5,350 nt of DNA, from assembly GCA_013314865.1 (NCBI GenBank), contig JABUEV010000196.1, forward strand, positions 1-5,350, in the 5' to 3' direction. A program made the translations under genes and the position numbers. Shown here piece by piece: positions 1-5,350 of the stretch (within the stretch, counting starts at the first letter, position 1; each line of letters begins with the position of its first letter). The stretch is from Bacteroidales bacterium. Lineage in GTDB: Bacteria > Bacteroidota > Bacteroidia > Bacteroidales > VadinHA17. The notes below the pieces were generated by a model. It ran no database searches. It was not told the DNA's origin and saw nothing but the letters and a program-made list of their open reading frames with translations.

Positions 1-2
1 AG

Positions 3-284
3 GATGTTGACAAATTAGCAGCTCAGCTTTTTGAAAAAAGCCCGAAAAAAGCTGTGAAATATTCAACAGAATACTCAGTAAATGCCGGCAATAATACAGT
101 GGCTCAATGGAAAGACTTTTACAAATTCCTTTTCACAAAATATGTTGACGGCAATGTGAAAGAGAAACGTCCGGTGCCACCAGGATATAAGTACATCCCG
201 CCAAAAGTCTCACAGCCAGGATATGGTGAGGAATGGTACCGTATAATAATACAGCATACAGGAGATAAATTTAAAGCAAAATAA
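3..284 (+). CDS. Probable C69-family dipeptidase, C-terminal fragment (5' end outside window)
   Basis: Seen: the frame is open from the first bases and ends at TAA 282-284, giving about 93 residues. The fragment contains a Tyr-Ser-Val/Asn-rich stretch (YSVNAGNNTV), then WKDFYKFLFTKYVDGNV, then a Pro/Gly-rich end with PGYGEEWYR and a terminal HTGDKF. Known: this arrangement (a helix ending in 'LF.KY.DG.V', then 'PGY...WYR' and 'TGD.F') resembles, from memory, the C-terminus of Bacteroidota C69/U34 dipeptidases. These are N-terminal-nucleophile hydrolases with a catalytic Cys near the mature N-terminus, often secreted. Neither the catalytic Cys nor any signal peptide lies in this window, so activity and location are inferred only from the tail. 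A GTG at 54 is in frame but is not taken as the start, because the matching reading extends upstream of it. No clear terminator follows; rplS starts 205 bp downstream, probably from its own promoter. Family assignment is likely but not certain. Confidence 0.7.
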   Translation, partial: DVDKLAAQLFEKSPKKAVKYSTEYSVNAGNNTVAQWKDFYKFLFTKYVDGNVKEKRPVPPGYKYIPPKVSQPGYGEEWYRIIIQHTGDKFKAK

Positions 285-362
285 GGCTTTACAGAGCTGT
301 CTATCTCTGCCCGACAATATTAAACTCCTTTTAAGGATCAGGTTAAAACCAAGGCTTTGAGC

Positions 363-465
363 AATCGGTCGGTTCTACATTTAGTAAATAATAAGTTAGA
401 ACTTTAATATAATAATATCGTATTTTCAAAATAATTTGTATAAATTTGCGACCGATTTTAAAGTT
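363..465. repeat. Interleaved inverted repeats upstream of rplS
   Basis: Seen: AATCGGTCG (363-371) is the exact reverse complement of CGACCGATT (449-457). AACTTTAA (400-407) is the exact reverse complement of TTAAAGTT (458-465). The order is A, B, A', B', with A' and B' touching, so the two pairings would form a pseudoknot in a single RNA. GTTCTA (372-377) also pairs with TAGAAC (397-402), enclosing the near-palindrome ATTTA-G-TAAAT (379-389). The second arms lie just after the proposed -7 box, so an RNA from that promoter would lack the first arms. The repeats would therefore matter only in a longer transcript or as DNA sites. Role unknown; short AT-rich repeats can arise by chance. Confidence 0.4.
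441..448 (+). promoter_or_regulatory. Probable -7 promoter box for rplS
   Basis: TAAATTTG fits the Bacteroidota housekeeping -7 consensus TAnnTTTG exactly. It lies 41 bp before the rplS ATG, which would leave an untranslated leader of roughly 35 nt. No clean TTTG is found at the usual -33 distance (about positions 416-421), so the upstream half is weak. The same TTTGCG ending appears in the box in front of the tRNA (3756-3763). Confidence 0.55.
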
Positions 466-489
466 GATAACATTAAATAATAATACGCT

Positions 490-837
490 ATGGATCTGAT
501 GAGTATAGTAGAGAAAGAACTGGCTGTCAAGACTGAATATCCAAAATTCTCAGCCGGTGATACCATAACAGTTCACTATAAGATTGTGGAAGGCAACAAG
601 GAAAGAATTCAGCAGTTCCGTGGTGTAGTTATTAAAAAAAGCGGAAGCGGGAATACTGAAACCTTTACTGTCAGAAAGATGTCAGGCAACATTGGAGTTG
701 AAAGGATATTTCCTGTTGCATCACCGTTTATTGACAAGATTGAGATCAACAAATACGGCAAAGTCCGCAGGGCCAAGATATTTTACCTTCGCGATCTGAC
801 CGGCAAGAAAGCAAGAATCCGCGAAAAGAAATTCTAG
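490..837 (+). CDS. rplS: 50S ribosomal protein L19
   Basis: L19 is a large-subunit ribosomal protein located at the interface with the 30S subunit, where it takes part in an intersubunit bridge. The product is 115 residues, the usual family length. Family landmarks are all present: FSAGDTITV (about 20-28), [16 protein letters not shown] (33-48), the [17 protein letters not shown] block (59-75), [19 protein letters not shown] (78-96) and the basic end [18 protein letters not shown]. The ATG at 490 is chosen because the MDL beginning matches the Bacteroides form; an in-frame ATG at 499 is the alternative. There is no Shine-Dalgarno sequence; the region before the start is AT-rich, as is normal in this phylum. 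The gene stands alone here, without the rpsP-rimM-trmD genes that precede it in many Proteobacteria and Firmicutes. Its TAG (835-837) overlaps the stop of the convergent AsmA-like gene. Confidence 0.98.
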   Translation: MDLMSIVEKELAVKTEYPKFSAGDTITVHYKIVEGNKERIQQFRGVVIKKSGSGNTETFTVRKMSGNIGVERIFPVASPFIDKIEINKYGKVRRAKIFYLRDLTGKKARIREKKF

Positions 838-3653
838 ATTTTATTTATCAGCTCCTCACGTTTTAATTTAGCTTCCTCCACCAGGGCGTTAGCCTTGTCG
901 TCAGCTTCTTTTATCACCTGCTGAGCACGCTTCTCGGCTTCTGCCTTAATCTTTTCAGCACCTTTGCCAGCTGCCATTTTTGCCACAGTTCCTTTAGATT
1001 CGGCTTCTTTTATAAGTCTTTGTGCCTGTTCATCGGCTTCCTTTCTTATCTTCTCAGCCAGTTTTACTGCTTCATCCCTTATCTGCGCGGCTCTTTGCTC
1101 TGCTTCCTGAACCAGCAGGTCTCCCTGTTTCTGTGCTTCAATCCTTGCTTTTTCCCTTGCCTGGTCGGCAGCATCATCAACAAGTTGTCTGGCAGCATCC
1201 GTTGCCGCTTCTTTAATTGTGGGGCCGCCTTCGACCGGTGTATCGCCAAAAAATGGTGTAATAACTGGTTTGCCAAAAGTACCGGTAACTTTCACATTAA
1301 TCTTCATTATTTCTGCTGGCTTGAAGGCAAGACCAAACATTGCTGCCTGAGCCGACATGTTATCAATCAGGGAATTAACCGAACTGCCAAGTTCAGCCCT
1401 GGGTATTTCGGTTTTTATAACATAATTCAGTGTCTGATCAATACCCTGATCTCCGCTGATATTCATTTTAATATTGCCCACTCTGGTGTTAAATGGAGAT
1501 ACATAAATACGTCCTTCATTAATTTTAAAGCTGATATTTATGTCCTTAAAGACATTTGTATAATCATTTCTCAGTTTAAGCACCTCCTTCATCTTGTCAA
1601 ATGATGCTGATTCGAGCAGTTTTACCTCTTCTGTTTCAAGTTTTCCGCCGCCTGTAATAGTCCTGATAACCGGCATGAAATCTTTTCTTAACAAACTGCT
1701 GTATGACAATTTTGCAGTCATTTTACCTTCAACACCCTTAGCGGCAGGTGCCAGCTTCTGAACAGTATTGAAAGTGTTGAAGGCATCCCTGATACCCATC
1801 TGCTGAAGAGCAAGCTCAGCCTTTACAACAGGTTTCAGTGTGTCACGTGTATCATAAAGTGCATTTAACGATACCTGGCCGCCGAGAATATTCATCCCTG
1901 TTTCCTTTATACTCACTGTTCCGTCCCTGACAATTAAATGCCCCCTTACATTGTTAGCTCTGATTTTGCCGTATCTAAACTCATCGATAAGGGCAGTAAA
2001 GTCAAAATCAATATTTTCCGGAACCTTTATTACAGAAAGCGATGTGGTATCATCCTCCTCTGTCGTTTCTGCACCTAGTTTTGACATTATTTCGGTGAAG
2101 TCAACCAGTTTTGAACGCAGGTTAAGATTTCCCTTTATCACAGCATCACTGAGAATATACGGGATATAATTTTCCAGCTTTCCGCTGATGCTAAAATCAC
2201 TGTTTTTTTCTATTCCGAGGATTGCCTGTTTCATTTCTGCATATGCCGGAGTAAATTCAAATTGGGCAGACTTAATTTTCACCTCAGGGTAATCTTTTAT
2301 GCCTGCCTGCATGTCGCTGATGTTTAATGACCCGGAAGCTTTGAATTGCTCATATTGCTTTTTTTCAATCATTGATAGTCTTCCATCCATGACCACTGAC
2401 ATATCTATCAGTCCTGACAATCCGATACTGTCGAGAGGCAATGCCTTTGAAAGTGCATCCAGGTTTATTTTCCCCTTAACGGATCCCTTTATATCAGGGT
2501 CGCTTACAGGAGTCTTAAGTGCAAGGCTCATGTCAAATGGGTTGCCTGCCATCTCCATATGAAAGGATTGAATATTCAATGTAGTTTTATCCATATCCTT
2601 CCCGTCGACGAAAAGTTCTGAACTGAGGTTTATGTTATTGATTTGTTCAGGAAGAGAAGGATATTTAACCAATCCGTTTTTTATTTTAAGATTAAGTTCT
2701 ATATCGGGCAGAGTACTGTCTGCATCGCTGTAAACACCTTTTGCCGAGCCTGAAAGGCTGAATTCGCCGTCAGCCCTGAGGTTGCTGAAATCTTTCATGT
2801 AAAATGCCGGGACAAGAGAAAGAAGAGTTTTGAATGAATTCTGTTCCGATCTGAATTCCAGGTCTGTTTCGATGTCATCCTCCGGCATGGAGACCCACCC
2901 TGAAAAGAGTATTTTTAAATCATTCAGAGTAAGAAAATTATCACGGAAAGTGAATTTATAATTATCGAGATCTGCAAGAAGATCAAGTTCAGTATAAAGT
3001 CGTGCCCTGTCGATATATTTCATTCCCTCCATGGTGTAAATAAGCTGGTCTGCACCGAGCTTAATCAGAAGATCTGTTTCACTGGCAGTCAGGTCGCCTG
3101 TCAGTTCGCTGTTGATCCCGTAAAGTGAAACATTGATATCGCTCTCGTAGTCAGTGTATAACAATGAGCTATTAAACAGGGAGACCTTTTTAAGTAAAAT
3201 TTTAAAGTCGGATGAATCCGTTTCAGCGGGCACCTCTTCCTCTGTTTCCTTCATTATATCCCAGTTGGCTGATCCATCGCTCAGGACAATTGTTTTTACA
3301 TTAGCATTATCTATTATTATGGATTTAACTTCAATGCCTGTTTTTTTGAACAGGCTTGAAAGATTTAAAATAAGGTTTACAGACTTTACTGATGCAAGTG
3401 TGTCATTTTCAAACTTTTCTATTCCTTTTACGGTGATATTGTCAAGTGAAAAAGAGATGTTCGGGAAGTTTCTGAAGAATCCAAGTTTATAATCGCCAAA
3501 ACTGACTTCTGCGTTTACTGATTCATTAATTACAAGTTCAATTTTGCTTTTTATTTTTTCTTTAAACAGAACAGGAATAGCTATAGCGCTTAAAATTATT
3601 AGTAATAAGATTGTTGCAATTGACAGGAGGATTATTTTAAGTGTTTTTTTCAT
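834..3653 (-). CDS. AsmA-like envelope protein with a C-terminal hendecad coiled-coil tail
   Basis: Seen: 939 residues. MKK is followed by a single hydrophobic segment (about 6-30), read as an uncleaved N-terminal anchor with the rest in the periplasm. Residues about 31-180 carry the AsmA N-terminal pattern: [19 protein letters not shown] (52-70), then [15 protein letters not shown] and the DGSANWDI motif (126-133). Long beta-rich stretches (180-530 and 545-800) follow, with acidic linkers at 135-149 and 528-537. The end, 812-939, is Ala/Glu/Lys-rich and helical. Known: AsmA/TamB-type proteins are membrane-anchored, have beta-rich grooves and are implicated in moving phospholipids to, or keeping the balance of, the outer membrane. 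The exact cargo of this one is unknown. The start at 3653 has no Shine-Dalgarno sequence; a TATTTTTG box lies about 63 bp upstream. The gene appears monocistronic, divergent from the tRNA and convergent with rplS. Confidence 0.9.
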   Translation of the reverse strand: MKKTLKIILLSIATILLLIILSAIAIPVLFKEKIKSKIELVINESVNAEVSFGDYKLGFFRNFPNISFSLDNITVKGIEKFENDTLASVKSVNLILNLSSLFKKTGIEVKSIIIDNANVKTIVLSDGSANWDIMKETEEEVPAETDSSDFKILLKKVSLFNSSLLYTDYESDINVSLYGINSELTGDLTASETDLLIKLGADQLIYTMEGMKYIDRARLYTELDLLADLDNYKFTFRDNFLTLNDLKILFSGWVSMPEDDIETDLEFRSEQNSFKTLLSLVPAFYMKDFSNLRADGEFSLSGSAKGVYSDADSTLPDIELNLKIKNGLVKYPSLPEQINNINLSSELFVDGKDMDKTTLNIQSFHMEMAGNPFDMSLALKTPVSDPDIKGSVKGKINLDALSKALPLDSIGLSGLIDMSVVMDGRLSMIEKKQYEQFKASGSLNISDMQAGIKDYPEVKIKSAQFEFTPAYAEMKQAILGIEKNSDFSISGKLENYIPYILSDAVIKGNLNLRSKLVDFTEIMSKLGAETTEEDDTTSLSVIKVPENIDFDFTALIDEFRYGKIRANNVRGHLIVRDGTVSIKETGMNILGGQVSLNALYDTRDTLKPVVKAELALQQMGIRDAFNTFNTVQKLAPAAKGVEGKMTAKLSYSSLLRKDFMPVIRTITGGGKLETEEVKLLESASFDKMKEVLKLRNDYTNVFKDINISFKINEGRIYVSPFNTRVGNIKMNISGDQGIDQTLNYVIKTEIPRAELGSSVNSLIDNMSAQAAMFGLAFKPAEIMKINVKVTGTFGKPVITPFFGDTPVEGGPTIKEAATDAARQLVDDAADQAREKARIEAQKQGDLLVQEAEQRAAQIRDEAVKLAEKIRKEADEQAQRLIKEAESKGTVAKMAAGKGAEKIKAEAEKRAQQVIKEADDKANALVEEAKLKREELINKI
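843..1172 (-). repeat. Ten in-register 11-residue helical repeats in the AsmA-like tail
   Basis: Residues 828-937 divide without any gap into ten units of 11. Eight of the ten open with Glu-Ala (units starting at 839, 850, 861, 872, 883, 905, 916 and 927); the units at 828 and 894 open with Ala-Ala. Examples are [33 protein letters not shown] and [11 protein letters not shown], with Ile/Leu/Val/Ala at recurring positions and charged residues elsewhere. An 11-residue period fits a hendecad coiled coil or an amphipathic 11-mer helix. The unit at 894 ([11 protein letters not shown]) and the one before it hold Gly residues and may mark a hinge. The underlying DNA has diverged and is not a recent tandem copy. 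From memory, similar tails exist in other Bacteroidota AsmA-like proteins; I know of no assigned function. Confidence 0.8.
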
Positions 3654-3715
3654 GGTAACAGTATTGTTAGTTGATTTTCAACGTCATAAAGAGCCGAATA
3701 TTTTGTTTTCGAAGA

Positions 3716-3748
3716 CAAAAATAGTGCATTTCAATTCCTGATGGTAAA
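3716..3748 (-). promoter_or_regulatory. Probable promoter of the AsmA-like gene
   Basis: On the minus strand, TATTTTTG (3723-3716) matches the TAnnTTTG -7 consensus. TTTA (3748-3745), 21 bp upstream of it, is one base from the TTTG -33 element. Transcription would begin near 3709, leaving a leader of about 56 nt. The -33 part falls just before the tRNA promoter box on the other strand, so the two promoters sit back to back. Confidence 0.5.
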
Positions 3749-3755
3749 ATTTTGT

Positions 3756-3763
3756 TATATTTG
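3756..3763 (+). promoter_or_regulatory. Probable -7 promoter box for tRNA-Arg
   Basis: TATATTTG matches TAnnTTTG exactly and lies 18 bp before the first base of the tRNA, so the 5' leader removed by RNase P would be only about 12 nt. No convincing -33 TTTG is present; the nearest similar sequence is TTTC at 3729-3732, slightly too far away. Confidence 0.5.
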
Positions 3764-3781
3764 CGCACTGAAATAAATAAT

Positions 3782-3854
3782 GGACCTGTAGCTTAATGGA
3801 TAGAGCATTTGGCTACGGACCAAAAGGTTGGGGGTTCGAGTCCCTCCAGGTTCA
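3782..3854 (+). tRNA. tRNA-Arg, anticodon ACG
   Basis: A complete 73-nt cloverleaf can be drawn. The acceptor stem is GGACCTG with CAGGTTC (one G-U pair); the D stem GCTT/GAGC encloses AATGGATA. The anticodon stem TTTGG/CCAAA carries the loop CTACGGA with anticodon ACG at 3815-3817, the variable loop is AGGTT, and the T stem GGGGG/CCCTC carries the loop TTCGAGT; the discriminator is A at 3854. Known: in bacteria A34 of tRNA-Arg(ACG) is converted to inosine by TadA, letting it read CGU, CGC and CGA. The CCA end is not encoded (CGA follows), so it must be added by the CCA-adding enzyme. The last 14 nt (positions 60-73 of the tRNA) are repeated 122 bp downstream. Confidence 0.97.
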
Positions 3855-3893
3855 CGAAAGCCGCTTTATGCGGCTTTCGGGGTTCTGGAGGGA
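3841..3893 (+). other. Two-stage hairpin formed by the tRNA 3' end and trailer (copy 1)
   Basis: Inner stem: CGAAAGCCGC (3855-3864) with GCGGCTTTCG (3870-3879), 10 perfect pairs, loop TTTAT, beginning on the base right after the tRNA discriminator. Outer stem: TCCCTCCAG (3841-3849) with CTGGAGGGA (3885-3893), 9 perfect pairs, separated from the inner stem by a 5/5 internal loop. The outer stem uses the tRNA's own T-stem and acceptor bases, so it competes with cloverleaf folding, whereas the inner stem is compatible with it. No T-run follows, so a classic intrinsic terminator is not evident here; an RNA-processing or 3'-end protecting hairpin is possible. Confidence 0.75.
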
Positions 3894-3918
3894 CGAGAAC
3901 CGAAGGGCTGGAGGGTTC

Positions 3919-3962
3919 GAACCGAGGAGCGTAAGCGACGAGCTCGCGAGCATTGCGAGCAA
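3919..3962. repeat. Palindrome-rich segment between the two tail copies
   Basis: This 44-bp GC-rich stretch holds the perfect palindrome GCTCGCGAGC (3942-3951), overlapping CGAGCTCG (3939-3946). GCTCGC (3942-3947) can also pair with GCGAGC (3955-3960). Its left edge supplies the second half of the palindrome GGTTCGAACC (3914-3923), which looks like a tRNA T-arm. No coding potential or known site is recognised. Confidence 0.6.
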
Positions 3963-4015
3963 TCCCTCCAGGTTCACGAAAGCCGCTTCATGCGGCTTTC
4001 GGGGTTCTGGAGGGA
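3963..4015 (+). other. Second copy of the tRNA-tail hairpin
   Basis: The same two-stage fold as in copy 1: inner stem 3977-3986 with 3992-4001, loop TTCAT (one loop base changed), and outer stem 3963-3971 with 4007-4015. All stem bases are unchanged; the only difference within the hairpin is in the loop. Here the outer stem is built from a tRNA 3'-end copy that has no tRNA body in front of it. Confidence 0.7.
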
Positions 4016-4052
4016 CGAGATCCGAAGGGCTGGAGGGTTCAATTTATTTTTT
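4016..4052 (+). terminator. Possible transcription end after the tRNA-tail repeat
   Basis: The second repeat copy ends in GGAGGGTTC and is followed directly by a T-rich tract (ATTTATTTTTT, 4042-4052). TCCCTCCAG at 3963-3971 can pair either with 4007-4015 or with CTGGAGGG at 4030-4037; the latter would place the stem base five bases before the T-rich tract. This is the only hairpin-plus-T-run arrangement downstream of the tRNA before the convergent transporter gene. It is an imperfect terminator and the assignment is tentative. Confidence 0.35.
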
Positions 4053-4105
4053 GTCAGCTTGGTCCGGAATAGAATAAATAAAGCTTACTGAGGAAATTAC
4101 AGACT

Positions 4106-5320
4106 TTATTCCTTTTTACCGTAAGGCAAAAATGATATTATTAATGCCCCGGTCAGGGCAACACAAATGAGAACTACAAAACCCGGGACATAACTGCCGG
4201 CCACATCATACATGCGGCCTACAAGCATTGGCATCAGAGATTCGGCTACACCATCGGCAACAAGGACAATACCCATTACCCGTCCCAGGGTTTTTACTCC
4301 GAATAGGTCTCCGGCCATCAGCGGAATAATCATATAGTCACCTCCCAGACCTATGCCGAAGATTACCGCAAATATATATTCCCTGCCTGCAAATGAAGGT
4401 GCAAGCAGTAAAGGAATAGACCCGCCGACAATAAGATATATCAGTATCATTACATATTTCCTTTTCATGATGTCAGCGAGCATTCCCATCAGCACCCTTC
4501 CTGCAAGGCTTGACAGAAGAACAAGTGAAACCACTTGTGCAGCCTGTGCCTGAGAAAAATCAAGATCGCGGAGGTAAAGCTTAAGATGCTGGTTCACCCC
4601 TCCTACTGCTCCAATGGAGCACATACTGCCCAATGCAAGCAGGTAAAAGGCCTTGTTTTTCAGAATGTTTTTAACAGGGACAGCCTGTTCAGGTTTTTTT
4701 TCTGCTTCAGACAGCAAAGGAGTCTCTTTCAAAAATAAAGGAAGAGGAACCGCAATCAGAATAATCATAAGTCCCAAAAGTGTCAATGCAAGATGCCACC
4801 CCAATTCTTTTTCAAGTCCGGCAGCAATCAGCGGAACAAGTGCGCCGCCTGTGCCAATGCCCAGATATGCAATTCCCATAGCCTTGCCCCTGTTCTTTGT
4901 AAACCGCCTGGATATCAATACCTGGCATGGCAAAGGACCACCAAAAACATATCCCAGGGCATTAAGTACATAGAACATGTAAAAGAATCCCAGCGATTTC
5001 ATCATGCTAAGCCCTATCAGTGCAGTCCCTGCCATTAAAGCACCGGCCAGCATCATTTTTCGCGGACCGTAACGGTCAATAATCCAACCCGCAATAAAGC
5101 CAAAGAGCGGTGCTACAAGCAGTTTGCTAAGTGCATTGCCTGAAGTCACTACAGCTCTTGACCATCCGAATTCATTGACAAAAAAGTCATAGAAAAAAGG
5201 CAATCCATACAGTGCAAATCCGACAATTGCAAATAATGAAAAGAATGCAGCTGAGACAACATATGGCTGTGAGTTTCTTACCGATACGGGTCCGGTGATG
5301 CTGTCAGATTCATTGTTCAT
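4106..5320 (-). CDS. Major facilitator superfamily transporter, monocarboxylate/oxalate-formate-like
   Basis: Seen: 404 residues, a normal length for a 12-helix MFS carrier. A short polar N-terminus (1-20) is followed by six helices to about 197, a charged cytoplasmic loop (198-222) and six more helices to about 398. EFGWSRA (50-56) and the motif-A loop GWIIDRYGPRK (79-88 region) between helices 2 and 3 are clear; GRVLMGMLAD (274-283) is the second-half equivalent, and GRMYDVAGSY (368-377) precedes helix 12. Known: 'GWSR' early and 'G..YD..GSY' near the end are typical of the monocarboxylate (MCT) and oxalate/formate (OFA) groups. Inferred: inner-membrane uptake or exchange of a small carboxylate; the substrate is not known. 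The start at 5320 is the only good one, since an in-frame TAA lies at 5335-5333. AGGA stands close to the ATG; a perfect AGGAGG at 5346-5341 is 20 nt away, too far for normal use. Confidence 0.9.
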   Translation of the reverse strand: MNNESDSITGPVSVRNSQPYVVSAAFFSLFAIVGFALYGLPFFYDFFVNEFGWSRAVVTSGNALSKLLVAPLFGFIAGWIIDRYGPRKMMLAGALMAGTALIGLSMMKSLGFFYMFYVLNALGYVFGGPLPCQVLISRRFTKNRGKAMGIAYLGIGTGGALVPLIAAGLEKELGWHLALTLLGLMIILIAVPLPLFLKETPLLSEAEKKPEQAVPVKNILKNKAFYLLALGSMCSIGAVGGVNQHLKLYLRDLDFSQAQAAQVVSLVLLSSLAGRVLMGMLADIMKRKYVMILIYLIVGGSIPLLLAPSFAGREYIFAVIFGIGLGGDYMIIPLMAGDLFGVKTLGRVMGIVLVADGVAESLMPMLVGRMYDVAGSYVPGFVVLICVALTGALIISFLPYGKKE

Positions 5321-5350
5321 TGTCCTGATGATTTAAATTGCCTCCTGCTA

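Larger units (their letters stand above)
3841..4040 (+). repeat. Tandem duplication of the tRNA-Arg tail and trailer, period 122 bp
   Basis: Copy 1 (3841-3918) and copy 2 (3963-4040) are 78 bp each and differ at two positions: T3867 versus C3989, and A3899 versus T4021. Copy 1 starts inside the tRNA at T-loop position 60, so the 3' strand of the T stem, the 3' strand of the acceptor stem and the discriminator are all copied, together with 64 bp of downstream DNA. A 44-bp segment (3919-3962) lies between the copies and is not repeated again, so the array is about 1.6 units of 122 bp. The block is clearly more GC-rich than the flanking genes. There is no gene in it: open frames running through it are by-products of the tRNA and repeat. 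Origin (slippage duplication, tRNA-tail repeat family, or remnant of integration) is not settled. Confidence 0.93.

Noticed and set aside
292..309. CAGAG/CTCTG hairpin as a terminator of the dipeptidase gene
   Set aside because: Only 5 pairs with an 8-base loop and no T-run afterwards.
1020..1604. A 194-codon open frame on the plus strand inside the AsmA-like gene
   Set aside because: It lies antisense to a convincing long gene. Its product is Cys/Phe-rich with no family resemblance, as expected from reading the complement of a Lys/Glu/Ala-rich region.
3841..4040. CRISPR-like repeat-spacer-repeat
   Set aside because: The repeats are 78 bp, only two in number, and contain a tRNA end; no cas gene is nearby.
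3841..4040. attL/attR pair of an integrative element in tRNA-Arg
   Set aside because: Only 44 bp lie between the copies, there is no integrase, and the identity extends 64 bp beyond the tRNA, longer than a typical att core. A scar of an excised element cannot be fully excluded.
4059..4066. TTGGTCCG, the reverse complement of the tRNA anticodon-arm segment 3816-3823
   Set aside because: A single 8-base match without further pairing around it; chance is sufficient.
3796..4091. Two overlapping open frames through the tRNA and the repeat
   Set aside because: Both begin inside the tRNA and translate the structured repeat twice; the internal repetition of the peptides simply mirrors the DNA duplication.
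5341..5346. AGGAGG on the minus strand as ribosome binding site of the transporter
   Set aside because: It is 20 nt from the ATG, and the in-frame codons after the upstream TAA offer no better start; phylum-level use of Shine-Dalgarno sequences is also low.

Overview
The window looks like chromosomal DNA of a member of the Bacteroidota, probably Bacteroidales or a related order. The evidence is the Bacteroides-like ribosomal protein L19, TAnnTTTG-type -7 promoter boxes, the lack of Shine-Dalgarno sequences at most starts, the moderately AT-rich composition, and a long AsmA-like protein with a helical tail. Order and genus cannot be fixed from the sequence alone.

Layout: (1) positions 3-284, plus strand, the C-terminal end of a probable C69-family dipeptidase cut by the window edge. 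(2) 285-489, an AT-rich intergenic stretch with several inverted repeats and the likely promoter of the next gene. (3) 490-837, plus strand, rplS (ribosomal protein L19), apparently transcribed alone. (4) 834-3653, minus strand, a 939-residue AsmA-like envelope protein; its stop overlaps the rplS stop tail to tail through one palindromic CTAG. Its C-terminus is a run of 11-residue helical repeats. (5) 3654-3781, a short divergent promoter region serving the AsmA-like gene leftward and a tRNA rightward. (6) 3782-3854, tRNA-Arg(ACG), with CCA not encoded. (7) 3841-4040, a GC-rich, strongly palindromic tandem duplication (period 122 bp) that includes the last 14 nt of the tRNA and its trailer hairpin. 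(8) 4106-5320, minus strand, a 12-helix major facilitator transporter resembling the monocarboxylate/oxalate-formate group.

The genes do not form a single pathway: translation (L19, tRNA-Arg), envelope maintenance (AsmA-like), peptide hydrolysis and solute transport are neighbours on alternating strands. I see no defence system, insertion sequence, CRISPR array or obvious new multi-gene system. The most unusual parts are the amplified tRNA tail, whose hairpins can compete with the tRNA fold, and the in-register hendecad tail of the AsmA-like protein.
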